NCBI RefSeq assembly: GCF_013055795.1 | Contig: NZ_JABETO010000013.1 | Span: 78,514 to 142,513 of the forward strand | Length of the DNA: 64,000 bases | From: Streptomyces sp. I05A-00742 | GTDB lineage: Bacteria > Actinomycetota > Actinomycetes > Streptomycetales > Streptomycetaceae | Direction of reading: 5' to 3' | Notes under the pieces: model-generated | Databases searched by the model: none | The model's input: only the letters and a program-made list of their open reading frames with translations | Told to the model about the DNA's origin: nothing | Program-made: the position numbers and the translations under genes | Shown: piece after piece, positions 19,931 through 27,401 of the stretch | Numbering within the stretch: the stretch's first letter is position 1 | Layout of the letters: every line of letters starts with the position of its first letter

Positions 19931-20851
19931 GCCCCCGAGCTCCCTCGACGGCACCAGGTTGAGACGCCCCACGGCCTCGTTCACGTCCGCGGGCCAGAAC
20001 CAGAGCCGGTACACGGGCGGGACCCGGAAGTAGTCCTCGGGGCCGAAGAGCTCGCGGGTGCGCATGTCCGCGCAGTACCGCTGACGCCAGGAGAAGGATT
20101 CCCCCGGCCTCAGGGGCTTCCCCTCGGCGATCTTCTGCGTGACACCGTGGAGCTTCTCGACGGCTCGGTACTCGTAACCGAGAAGGGTTTCGGGGTTCTT
20201 CCAGATGCCCTTCTTGCCCTTCACGGCCTTGTCGGCGGCCTCCAGGGTGAGGGGGAGGTCGAGTTCGCCGGGGATGGAGGGGAAGATGATGAACGTGGCG
20301 GCCCAGCCCTCGGCGATGAGGTCGAGGTTGAAGGTGGCCCGCTGCCGCCGGGTGAGAACGGCCCGTTCGTCCTTCGAGTAGTCGGGCGCCACATAGGCCA
20401 GCAGGCGGTGGTGGTCGTCGAAGGGGTCGTCGGCCGTGCGGACGAAGATCTTCCGCGGCTTGTCGCGAGGAGGCTGTCCCTCGGGCACGCCCTCGATCAG
20501 TCGCTTGGTGATGTTCGACGTGTTGAACTCGGCCGCGGCCGTGCCCTGTTCGAGCTGCAGCGTTCCGGCACGCCCTGTGTCGATCTTCGGCAGCAGGAAC
20601 TCGGCGAGGTCACGGGAGATGGGCGCGATGCCCTGTCTGATCCACTCGGCGAGCTGCTTGAACTTCGCGTCCACGTTGGCGGCGCCCGTGGCGCTCCGCG
20701 CCGTCACTTCCGGTGTGTCGACGGACAGCATGCGGACCGGCATCCGGATGTTCGGCGTATCACCGTCATGGACGTCCGCCAGGGCGTTGGAACCCAGCGA
20801 CGGCATGGAGGCGCCGGCGGGCGACCACAGGACCTGCAAGGGGTCGATCAC
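19913..20851 (-). CDS. Staphylococcal-nuclease-like (TNase) protein
   Basis: A 312-residue protein with a recognisable SNase fold. DVHDGDTPNIRM...VRMLSVDTPEV supplies the equivalents of the first Asp, Arg35, Asp40, Thr41 and Glu43, and DHHRLLAYV supplies the Arg87 equivalent. A helix (LDLIAEGWA) and the KKGIWKNPE end of the domain follow. It is larger than thermonuclease because of an insertion (about 85-150) and a C-terminal extension ending in glycines. It has no signal peptide, so an intracellular or cell-associated role is likely. The GTG start is supported by GGAAGGACGAG just upstream. Base composition is less GC-rich than its neighbours, in keeping with acquisition. Substrate and biological role are unknown. 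Confidence 0.7.
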   Translation of the reverse strand: MIDPLQVLWSPAGASMPSLGSNALADVHDGDTPNIRMPVRMLSVDTPEVTARSATGAANVDAKFKQLAEWIRQGIAPISRDLAEFLLPKIDTGRAGTLQLEQGTAAAEFNTSNITKRLIEGVPEGQPPRDKPRKIFVRTADDPFDDHHRLLAYVAPDYSKDERAVLTRRQRATFNLDLIAEGWAATFIIFPSIPGELDLPLTLEAADKAVKGKKGIWKNPETLLGYEYRAVEKLHGVTQKIAEGKPLRPGESFSWRQRYCADMRTRELFGPEDYFRVPPVYRLWFWPADVNEAVGRLNLVPSRELGGGGRGR

Positions 20852-21004
20852 GACTCTCGTCCTTCCGCTCCGCCCCCACCACCGCCTCTGCCCGGCCCGC
20901 GTGCCCCGCCGCCGGTCCCCTCCACAGCCTCGGGCCGCGTCCCCCGCTCCGCAACAGGGGATCCGCCATGTGGGGCCGGGCGGGCGGGTCCGTCACCTCG
21001 TCCG

Positions 21005-21424
21005 TCACCAGTCGTCGCACGCCGGTGCGGACGGCGTGTCACGGCACGCGGCCCGTGTGTCCTCGTAGTTCTGCGCCATCACTCCGCCCAGGGTGATGAC
21101 GCAGATCAGGGTGGCCATGACGCCCTGGCTGACGACGGTCACCATCGCCCTTGCGCGGGCGGCGATCCCGGCCGCCACGACGGAGAGGACACCGACCCCG
21201 CCGGCGGCGATCAGGTAGCCCCACAACGGGTCGCCCTCGACGGTCGATTCCGGGTCGAGGTTGAACCAGGACAGCCACCAGAGCCCGAAGATCACCACCA
21301 AGGCGATCAGCTCCAGGAACACCAGCCCGCACCCGGCTCCGATGTCGGCGCCGAGGTTCGCACGGTGGTGCCGCCGGGAGCCGTCGGCGGTGTCGGCGAC
21401 GGGCGGGGCAACAGGCAGGCTCAT
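21005..21424 (-). CDS. Small membrane protein with three predicted helices
   Basis: A 139-residue protein of unknown family. A polar N-terminus is followed by three hydrophobic stretches (around 30-52, 65-85 and 90-110) and a short tail with two cysteines (RAACRDTPSAPAC), probably outside the cell if the N-terminus is inside. The ATG is chosen over a GTG three codons earlier; neither has a strong ribosome site. It lies upstream of the nuclease gene on the same strand with a 153-base gap, so cotranscription is possible. I recognise no function. Confidence 0.6.
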   Translation of the reverse strand: MSLPVAPPVADTADGSRRHHRANLGADIGAGCGLVFLELIALVVIFGLWWLSWFNLDPESTVEGDPLWGYLIAAGGVGVLSVVAAGIAARARAMVTVVSQGVMATLICVITLGGVMAQNYEDTRAACRDTPSAPACDDW

Positions 21425-21545
21425 GACCACCACGCTGCCCGGCCGGGCGAGGCGGGCGCATGAGTACGGGTACTCAGCTCCGCGGGTCCGCCGGCACCGG
21501 GAGCCCCGGCGGCCTCATTCGTTCGCACGTTCGATATCTGGCAGA

Positions 21546-22130
21546 ATGGCGGGAATGGCGAGGGAAAGTGAAGTCTCTTCGGAATTCGGCGCGTGGTCGC
21601 CCGAGCCGGGCATTCCCGATGATCTGCTGAGGGCGAAGACGCTGGTGTACGACCCGGGTGGGTTCACGTGCTCACAGCCGGTGCCCGAAGCGGAGAGTGT
21701 CGAGTACGGGGCCTGCGAGTTCACGCTGAACGGCCTCTCGGTCAGGTTCCGCGCGGCCAAAACGACTCCGACGAAGGCCGGCCAGTTCGTCACGGTGTGG
21801 AAGAGGTCCGCGAGCGGGCCGATCCGGCCCTTCGATGCCGAGGACCCCATTGATCTTTTCGTCGTCAGTACCCGCGAGGGCGAGCGCTTCGGGCAGTTCG
21901 TGTTCCCGCGAGACGTGCTCCGTGAGCGGGACATCGTGTCGGCGAACGGTTCCGGCGGGAAACGGGCCTTCCGCGTCTATCCCCCGTGGGTGACCACCAC
22001 CAACCGCCAAGCCCGCGGCACACAGGCCTGGCAGGTCAAACACTTCCTCCACCTGCCTGAAGACGCGGCCGTCGACATGCCCCGGGCCCACACGCTCTAT
22101 CACCCCTTGGGCACCGACGGCGCTGCTTGA
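21546..22130 (+). CDS. MepB family protein
   Basis: A 194-residue protein matching the MepB family (named from the staphylococcal mepRAB operon, biochemical function unknown). The family hallmarks are visible: LLRAKTLVYDPGGFTCSQP near the start, YGACEFTLNGLSVRFR, KTTPTKAGQFVTVWKR, then IDLFVV and GQFVFPRDVL, and a C-terminal RGTQAWQ. Two in-frame ATGs three codons apart could start it and neither has a clear ribosome site, so the start is uncertain by 9 bases. AT-richer codons than most of the window suggest horizontal origin. It converges on the MFS gene with only 13 bases between stops. Confidence 0.8.
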   Translation: MAGMARESEVSSEFGAWSPEPGIPDDLLRAKTLVYDPGGFTCSQPVPEAESVEYGACEFTLNGLSVRFRAAKTTPTKAGQFVTVWKRSASGPIRPFDAEDPIDLFVVSTREGERFGQFVFPRDVLRERDIVSANGSGGKRAFRVYPPWVTTTNRQARGTQAWQVKHFLHLPEDAAVDMPRAHTLYHPLGTDGAA

Positions 22131-22143
22131 CCGGGCGGGCGGC

Positions 22144-23418
22144 TCAGTCGGCCGTGCCGGGAGAGCCCACGCCCTCGGGAACGGGGCTGCCGCCGCTCCG
22201 CGCCGCGCGCGGGCCCTGAGTGCGGGTGCGGCCCGCGCGTGTCGTGCCCGCGGCCAGGGACAGCAGGGCCAGTACCTCGAAGCCCGCGCCCGTCCAGGGG
22301 AGCGACCCCAGGTGTCCGGCGCCGGCGAGGAGGCCGCCGGCCGCGGCGGCCAGGGTCTGGCCCAGGTAGACGGCGCTGTTGTTGAGGGCGAGCAGCATGT
22401 CGCCGTTGTCGCCGCCGAGGGTCAGCAGGCGGTGCTGGATGAGCGGGAAGCAGGACCAGTGGACCAGCCCCCACACGGTGAGGGCCACCGCCGTGCCCGC
22501 AGTGGAGTGCAGGGCCGGCGCCAGCGCCGCCAGGACGACGGCGAGCAGGCCCACCGAGGCGGCGAGACCCCTGCGCGGGTCGACGCGGTCGGCGAGGCGC
22601 CCGCCGGCCATCACACCGGCGAAGCTGCCGATGCCGAAGAGGAGCAGGAGCCAGGGGCGTCCGGCGGTGCCGACGTGCCCGGCCCGGTCGAGCAGGGTGC
22701 CCAGGTAGGTGTAGACGACGAACGTCCCGACCACCCAGAGCATGGTCGTCAGCAGTGCCGAGGGAGCCCGGTGGATGCGCACCGCCGCGAGGCGCCGCCG
22801 GATGCCCGTCCGGCCGGGGCCCGGCACCGAAGGGAGGCTGGGCCAGAGCCCGGCCAGGGTGACCAGGGCCAGCAGGGCGACGAACCCGAACGCCCAGCGC
22901 CACGAGGAGAAGTCGCCGATCAGGCTGCCCAGGGGCACGCCGAGGGCGATCGCCGTCGTCATGCCCGCGTAGACGACGGCCAGTGAGCGTCCCCGCCGTT
23001 CGGGGGCGGTGATCCCGGCCGCGACGGCCGACGCGGTGGACGCGTACAGCGCCGCCCCGGCGCCCGCCACGACCCGGCTGAGCAGCAGGACCGGGTAGGA
23101 GGGGGCGACGGCCGACAGGCCGTTCCCCGCGGCGAACACGATCAGCACCACGACCAGCAGGGTGCGGCGGTCGACGGCCGATGTGAGCCCGGCGAGGACC
23201 GGCGCGGCGATGGCGTAGGTCAGCGCGAACACCGTCACCGTCTGGCCGGCGGCCGCCGTGGACAGCCCCAGCTCGTCGGCGACGGACGGGAGCAGCCCCG
23301 AGACGATGAACAGGTCCGTCCCGATGGCGAACATCCCCAGGGCCAGCAGCCAGATCCGGGCCGCGCCCGGGCTCCTCCCGCCCGGTGCCCCTCCCGCGCC
23401 GTCCGTGTCGTCCCTCAT
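22144..23418 (-). CDS. MFS efflux transporter (DHA1/AraJ-like)
   Basis: A 424-residue major facilitator with 12 predicted helices. The cytoplasmic loop after helix 2 reads LTSAVDRRTLL, and LLLSRVVAGAGAALYASTASAVAA and GVPLGSLIGDFSSWRWAF match drug:H+ antiporter (DHA1) motifs. I chose the second Met (MRDDTDG) because it has an AAGGGGTGGG ribosome site. The upstream Met lacks one and falls inside an operator-like palindrome. It is divergent from a CGNR zinc-finger regulator, and the shared promoter holds two copies of one inverted repeat, so export is probably controlled by that regulator. The substrate is unknown. Confidence 0.88.
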   Translation of the reverse strand: MRDDTDGAGGAPGGRSPGAARIWLLALGMFAIGTDLFIVSGLLPSVADELGLSTAAAGQTVTVFALTYAIAAPVLAGLTSAVDRRTLLVVVLIVFAAGNGLSAVAPSYPVLLLSRVVAGAGAALYASTASAVAAGITAPERRGRSLAVVYAGMTTAIALGVPLGSLIGDFSSWRWAFGFVALLALVTLAGLWPSLPSVPGPGRTGIRRRLAAVRIHRAPSALLTTMLWVVGTFVVYTYLGTLLDRAGHVGTAGRPWLLLLFGIGSFAGVMAGGRLADRVDPRRGLAASVGLLAVVLAALAPALHSTAGTAVALTVWGLVHWSCFPLIQHRLLTLGGDNGDMLLALNNSAVYLGQTLAAAAGGLLAGAGHLGSLPWTGAGFEVLALLSLAAGTTRAGRTRTQGPRAARSGGSPVPEGVGSPGTAD

Positions 23419-23442
23419 CGCGCCCACCCCTTCCGGACCGGA

Positions 23443-23462
23443 GTAACCGGTCATGTGGTTAC
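23443..23462. promoter_or_regulatory. Operator-like inverted repeat, copy 1
   Basis: GTAACC-N8-GGTTAC forms a perfect 6-bp-arm palindrome between the divergent MFS and CGNR genes. The same motif recurs 34 bases away, placing both on roughly the same helix face. Confidence 0.65.
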
Positions 23463-23476
23463 TTTTGCCGAGGCGG

Positions 23477-23496
23477 GTAACCTAACATGGGGTTAT
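23477..23496. promoter_or_regulatory. Operator-like inverted repeat, copy 2
   Basis: GTAACC-N8-GGTTAT repeats the first site with one changed base. It covers a candidate -10 (TAACCT) and reaches the ATG of the CGNR gene, so binding would block that promoter. This fits autorepression. The -10 position suggests a leaderless or nearly leaderless CGNR transcript. Confidence 0.6.
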
Positions 23497-24079
23497 GAGT
23501 GCGGAGCAAGAGGAGAAGGACCGCGACTGGGTCTGGTACGGCGCCCGGATCAGCGTCGACTTCGTCAACACCCGGCGCGACCGCTGGGCGGCCGGCCGCG
23601 AACTGCTGCGACGGCCGGAGGACCTGACCACCTGGTTCGAGGCGGCCGGGATCGGACCCGCCTGCATCCCCGTCGACGAGCCGCTGCTCGCCCAGGCCGT
23701 CGAGCTGCGGGAGGCGGTCGACGCCGGGCTGCTCGCGGTCGTCGAGGGGGACGCCTTTCCCGCCGCCTCGCAGGAGGTCCTCAACGGCTGGCTCGCCCGG
23801 GCCGCGGAGAGCCCGCCGCGGCTCGATGTGCGCGACGGTGTGCCCGTGCTCACGGCCGGTGCCCTGCCCGTGGACGGACGCGGCGCGCTGAGCCGGATCG
23901 CGGTGGACGCGGTGGAGATCCTCGGCGGTGCGGACCGTGACCGGCTGCGCGTCTGCGCGGGCGAGCGGTGCAGCGCGCGGTTCTTCGACAACTCGGCCGG
24001 GCGGCGCCGGCGGTGGTGCTCGATGGCGGCCTGCGGCAATCGCGCCAAGGCGGCCCAGCACCGCAGGGCACGCGCCTGA
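23495..24079 (+). CDS. CGNR zinc-finger transcriptional regulator
   Basis: A 194-residue protein of the CGNR/ABATE family. The N-terminal part (SVDFVNTRRDRW) is a stress-sensing ABATE-type domain. The C-terminal zinc finger reads RVCAGERCSARFFDNS...RRRRWCSMAACGNRAKAAQHR, with four cysteines and the CGNR signature. Such proteins are predicted DNA-binding regulators. It is divergent from the MFS transporter with two copies of one palindrome between them, so it most likely represses itself and the pump. No separate ribosome site is visible, in keeping with a leaderless start. Confidence 0.88.
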   Translation: MSAEQEEKDRDWVWYGARISVDFVNTRRDRWAAGRELLRRPEDLTTWFEAAGIGPACIPVDEPLLAQAVELREAVDAGLLAVVEGDAFPAASQEVLNGWLARAAESPPRLDVRDGVPVLTAGALPVDGRGALSRIAVDAVEILGGADRDRLRVCAGERCSARFFDNSAGRRRRWCSMAACGNRAKAAQHRRARA

Positions 24080-24108
24080 CACCGGGCGGACGGACGAACC
24101 CGTACACG

Positions 24109-24138
24109 CGAAGGGTGCGCCGCGCGGCGCACCCTTCG
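24109..24138. terminator. Bidirectional terminator hairpin
   Basis: A 13-bp perfect stem (CGAAGGGTGCGCC / GGCGCACCCTTCG) with a GCGC loop lies between the convergent CGNR and paaK genes, where it can serve both. Confidence 0.85.
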
Positions 24139-24201
24139 TGACGGGCCGGCGCGGTCAGCGGCCCTCTCACCTCATCCGGTCACCGCACAGGAGCGACTTC
24201 C

Positions 24202-25494
24202 TTACGCGCCACGCTCGTCGACGATGCGCCTGATCTTGCCCACCGACCGTTCCAGCGTCTCCGGCGGCACGATCTCCACGGCCACCGAGACCCCCACGTC
24301 GTCCTTCACCCGCCGGGCGATCGTCTCCACGGCCGCCGCGCGCTGCTCCGGCGTCGCCCCCGGACGGGCCTCCGCCCGTACGGTCAGCCGGTCCATCCGG
24401 CCCTCGCGGGTGAGCCGCAGCTGGAAGTGGGGCGCGACACCCGGGACGCGCAGGACGATCTCCTCGATCTGGCCGGGAAACAGGTTCACACCCCGGAGGA
24501 TGATCAGGTCGTCGCTGCGGCCGGTGATCCGTTCCATCCGGCGGAAGACGCGGGCGGTGCCCGGGAGCAGCCGGGTGAGGTCGCGGGTGCGGTAGCGGAT
24601 GACGGGCATGGCCTCCTTGGTGAGCGAGGTGAGGACGAGCTCCCCGTGCTCGCCGTCGGGCAGTACCTCGCCCGTGACCGGGTCGACGACCTCCGGGTAG
24701 AAGTGGTCCTCCCAGATGTGCAGCCCGTCCTTGGTCTCCACGCACTCCTGCGCGACGCCGGGACCGATCACCTCGGAGAGGCCGTAGATGTCGACCGCGT
24801 CGACGGCGAACCGCTCCTCGATCTCCCGCCGCATCCCGTCGCTCCACGGCTCGGCGCCGAAGACGCCCACGCGCAGGGAGGTGGAGCGGGGGTCGACGCC
24901 CTGGCGCTCGAACTCGTCGAGGAGGGTGAGCATGTAGGAGGGGGTGACCATGATGACGTCGGGCCGCAGGTCGCGGATGAGCCGGACCTGCCGGGCGGTC
25001 ATGCCGCCGGAGGCGGGGATCACCGTGCAGCCGAGCCGTTCCGCGCCGTAGTGGGCGCCAAGGCCTCCGGTGAACAGGCCGTATCCATAGGCCACATGGA
25101 CCTTGTCGCCGGGCCGCCCGCCCGCCGCGCGGAGGGAACGGGCGACGACGTCGGACCAGGTGTCGATGTCCCGTTCGGTGTAGCCGACGACGGTGGGTTC
25201 GCCCGTGGTGCCGCTGGACGCGTGGAGGCGCCGGACGCGGTCCTCGGGCACGGCGAACATGCCGAAGGGGTAGTGGGCGCGGAGGTCGCCCTTGGTGGTG
25301 AACGGGAAGCGGGCGAGGTCGGCGGTCGAACGGCAGTCCTCGGGGCGGAGCCCGGCCGCGTCGAACGCCTCGCGGTAGAAGGCCACGTTGTCGTACGCGT
25401 GCCGCAAGGTGGCCCGCAGCCGCTCCTGTTGGAGCACCGTCAGTTCCTCGCGCGACAGGCGTTCCCCCGCGTCGAGCGTTCCGGCTCCCGTCAT
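24202..25494 (-). CDS. paaK: Phenylacetate-CoA ligase
   Basis: A 430-residue adenylate-forming enzyme of the PaaK type. The phosphate loop is ASSGTTGEPTVVGYT, and YGLSE(V) and the RYRTRD(L)T motif lie downstream, with a C-terminal AMP-binding subdomain ending VGKIRRI, whose lysine is the usual catalytic one. It would activate phenylacetate, or a related aryl acid, to the CoA thioester in the cytosol. No other phenylacetate catabolism genes (paaABCDE, paaG, paaZ) are in the window, so it is an orphan here. A perfect palindrome sits just upstream, in keeping with TetR-type control. Confidence 0.9.
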   Translation of the reverse strand: MTGAGTLDAGERLSREELTVLQQERLRATLRHAYDNVAFYREAFDAAGLRPEDCRSTADLARFPFTTKGDLRAHYPFGMFAVPEDRVRRLHASSGTTGEPTVVGYTERDIDTWSDVVARSLRAAGGRPGDKVHVAYGYGLFTGGLGAHYGAERLGCTVIPASGGMTARQVRLIRDLRPDVIMVTPSYMLTLLDEFERQGVDPRSTSLRVGVFGAEPWSDGMRREIEERFAVDAVDIYGLSEVIGPGVAQECVETKDGLHIWEDHFYPEVVDPVTGEVLPDGEHGELVLTSLTKEAMPVIRYRTRDLTRLLPGTARVFRRMERITGRSDDLIILRGVNLFPGQIEEIVLRVPGVAPHFQLRLTREGRMDRLTVRAEARPGATPEQRAAAVETIARRVKDDVGVSVAVEIVPPETLERSVGKIRRIVDERGA

Positions 25495-25517
25495 GACGCC
25501 CTACCCCCGATGTGCCG

Positions 25518-25531
25518 ACCGATCATTCGGT
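25518..25531. promoter_or_regulatory. Operator-like palindrome upstream of paaK
   Basis: ACCGA-TCAT-TCGGT is a perfect inverted repeat 24 bases upstream of the paaK start codon. ACCGA/TCGGT half-sites resemble those bound by PaaR-type TetR repressors, but no such regulator is encoded in the window. Confidence 0.55.
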
Positions 25532-25723
25532 AGTTTCTCTCCGGGCAAAAGAATCAGCCATCGCCCACGGGCGTCAAGAGGGCGGTCCACGATTGCCCCA
25601 CCCGTATGGGCGATCTTGAATTGCTCCGCGTCGACGCCGTGCCCGGCGGCGGCCTGTCCGTGGCGCGGCGGGCTCGCTAGGGTGGCGGGACGGGACACCG
25701 TGCGACCGGGAGGGGAACGGCAC

Positions 25724-25960
25724 GTGGCGAAGAGCGCGACCGAACACCTGGTGGACGACGAGCGGCAACGGCTCGACCTGGCCAACGCCACCTGGCAGTC
25801 GGGCAGTCAGGGCAAGGGGGACGTCCAGATCGGGTTCATCGAGGGGTACGTCGCCCTGCGCGACCGGCGCACCCCCGACGTGCCGGCCCTGATCTTCAAC
25901 CCGGAGGAGTGGCGCGCCTTCGTGGACCTCGCCCGGGAGGGCGAGTTCGACCTCACATAG
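25724..25960 (+). CDS. DUF397 protein
   Basis: A 78-residue protein with the DUF397 signature: NATWQSGSQGKGDVQIGF, VALRDRRTPDVPALIF and NPEEWRAFVDLAREGEF. DUF397 genes are abundant in Streptomyces and usually sit beside an XRE-type regulator with which they form a toxin-antitoxin-like or developmental pair. Here the partner is missing, as paaK and the LRR gene flank it, so it is an orphan. The GTG start has a GGGAGGGGAA ribosome site at the right distance. Confidence 0.85.
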   Translation: MAKSATEHLVDDERQRLDLANATWQSGSQGKGDVQIGFIEGYVALRDRRTPDVPALIFNPEEWRAFVDLAREGEFDLT

Positions 25961-25996
25961 GCCGTAGCGGCGCGGCGCCGCCGAGCCGACGCACCG

Positions 25997-26719
25997 TCAG
26001 ACGAGCACCGCGCAGCCCCGTCCCGCCAACGCGTCCAGCAGCCGCGGCGCCGGATCGAGCGGGTTCCACCGCAGGTCCAGCTTCTCCAGCGACGGCAGCT
26101 CGGCCAGCCAGCCGGGCAGCGCCGTCAGCCGGTTGGCCCGCAGGTCGAGTCGGCGGAGCAGCGGCAGCCCCCGCAGCGCGCCGGGCACGGCGGCGAACGC
26201 GTTCTCACGCAGCTCCAGTTCACGCAGCTCGCCCAGCCGTGCCACTGAACCGGGCAGCTCCTCCAGGGCGTTGCCGCGCAGCCACAGCTCGCGCAGCGCC
26301 CGGAGGCGGCCCGTGCCCTCCGGGAGCCGGACGAGGCGGTTGTGCTGGGCGCGCAGCTCGACGAGAGCACTCATGTCCCCGATGCTGTCCGGCAGTTCCG
26401 TCAGACGGTTGCCGCCGACATTGAGGTAGCGCAGCCGGGTCAGCCGGCCCAGCGGGGCGGGGAGCTCGGTCAGCACGTTCTCGTGCAGGTACAGATACCG
26501 GTCCAGACCGCTCAGCCCGCCCAGCTCGTCCGGCAGGGACGTCAGCGCGTTGTGCCCGAGGTCGAGGGTCCGCAGGCCGTCCAGCCGCCCGATCCGCCCG
26601 GGCAGCGAGGTCAGTCTGTTGCCGGCGAGGATCAGCGTCCGCAGGCCCTCCGTGCCCCAGATCTCCTCCGGAACGTGACCGAGGCCGCGCTTCCAGTAGT
26701 CGAGCGTGTCGTTCCGCAT
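25997..26719 (-). CDS. Leucine-rich repeat protein
   Basis: A 240-residue protein built almost wholly of LRRs with a 23-residue period (L..L.L..N.L..LP), about eight repeats of the plant intracellular Ras-group/LRR type. An N-terminal cap (LDYWKRGLGHVPEEIW) precedes them. It has no signal peptide or membrane segment, so it is probably a cytosolic protein-interaction scaffold. The ATG has a GAGGGGG ribosome site, and an open frame 66 codons longer is ignored because it lacks one. It is divergent from the small conserved gene at 26853. Confidence 0.88.
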   Translation of the reverse strand: MRNDTLDYWKRGLGHVPEEIWGTEGLRTLILAGNRLTSLPGRIGRLDGLRTLDLGHNALTSLPDELGGLSGLDRYLYLHENVLTELPAPLGRLTRLRYLNVGGNRLTELPDSIGDMSALVELRAQHNRLVRLPEGTGRLRALRELWLRGNALEELPGSVARLGELRELELRENAFAAVPGALRGLPLLRRLDLRANRLTALPGWLAELPSLEKLDLRWNPLDPAPRLLDALAGRGCAVLV

Positions 26720-26852
26720 CCCGGGCCCCCTCGCCGGACGTTCCCCGGGTGCCGCCCCGGGCGCGGTGACGCTACCAAGGGGGCGCGGCGGGCCCCGCAC
26801 GGGAGGGGCTCCCCGGGGATGCCACCCGCCGCCGTGCACGTACGATGTGGGC

Positions 26853-27353
26853 ATGTCCTTCCTCCGCCGCCGCAGCGCCGCCACCCCCACGGGGCCGGAC
26901 TTCGACGTCCTCGCCATGGACCCCGGAGACTGGCCGGGCGACCTCGGGGCCGGGCTGCTGCCCGCGCCCGATGGCAGTTGCCAGGGGGTCTTCCTCCGCT
27001 ACGACCTGTTCGGCGGGCGCGGCCCGGCGATGATCATCGGCAATCTGCCCGAGGGCTCCCCCGCCCGGGAGCTGGACGAGGGCCAGGTGCCCTTCGAGGT
27101 GGCGCAGCTGCTGGCCGCGCTCGGCAACGACGAGCCGGTCCAGGTGCTGGAGACCGAGGACACCCCGGTCATGCACGAGGACAACCTGCTCATCGTGCGC
27201 CGGCTGAAGTGCTCGGAGAGCCGTATCTCCTGCACCCAGTTCGACCGCAGCGACGGCGTCCTCGTCACCATCGCCAGCTGGGACCGTCCCATCACGGACG
27301 ACCTCTACCAGCTGCTCAAGCCGCTCCCCGCCGAGATGTTCCAGGCGGGCTGA
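26853..27353 (+). CDS. Conserved hypothetical protein (166 aa)
   Basis: This cytosolic-looking protein belongs to no family I can name. It is acidic, has no membrane segment or signal peptide, and contains several hydrophobic strands (GVFLRYDLF, PAMIIGNL, LLIVRRLK) ending with ITDDLYQLLKPLPAEMF. The start at MSFLRRRS is preferred because codon bias begins there and a TACGAT hexamer lies 12 bases upstream, which could be the -10 of a nearly leaderless transcript. It ends just before a hairpin shared with the convergent amidase gene. Confidence 0.72.
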   Translation: MSFLRRRSAATPTGPDFDVLAMDPGDWPGDLGAGLLPAPDGSCQGVFLRYDLFGGRGPAMIIGNLPEGSPARELDEGQVPFEVAQLLAALGNDEPVQVLETEDTPVMHEDNLLIVRRLKCSESRISCTQFDRSDGVLVTIASWDRPITDDLYQLLKPLPAEMFQAG

Positions 27354-27359
27354 TCCCCT

Positions 27360-27396
27360 GCGGGTGCCCCCGGCTCCGGGCCGGAAGGGCACCCGC
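27360..27396. terminator. Bidirectional terminator between convergent genes
   Basis: GCGGGTGCCC and GGGCACCCGC form a perfect 10-bp outer stem enclosing a smaller CCGGC/GCCGG stem. It lies 6 bases after one stop and 5 bases before the other. Confidence 0.75.
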
Positions 27397-27401
27397 GACC
27401 G

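Noticed and set aside
23418..23454. Upstream start of the MFS gene
   Set aside because: It lies inside the first operator repeat and has no ribosome site, while the Met 12 codons later does.
25967..25982. GC-rich inverted sequence between the DUF397 and LRR genes as a terminator
   Set aside because: Arms are only about 5 bp and of simple GGC/GCC composition, which is expected by chance at this GC content.
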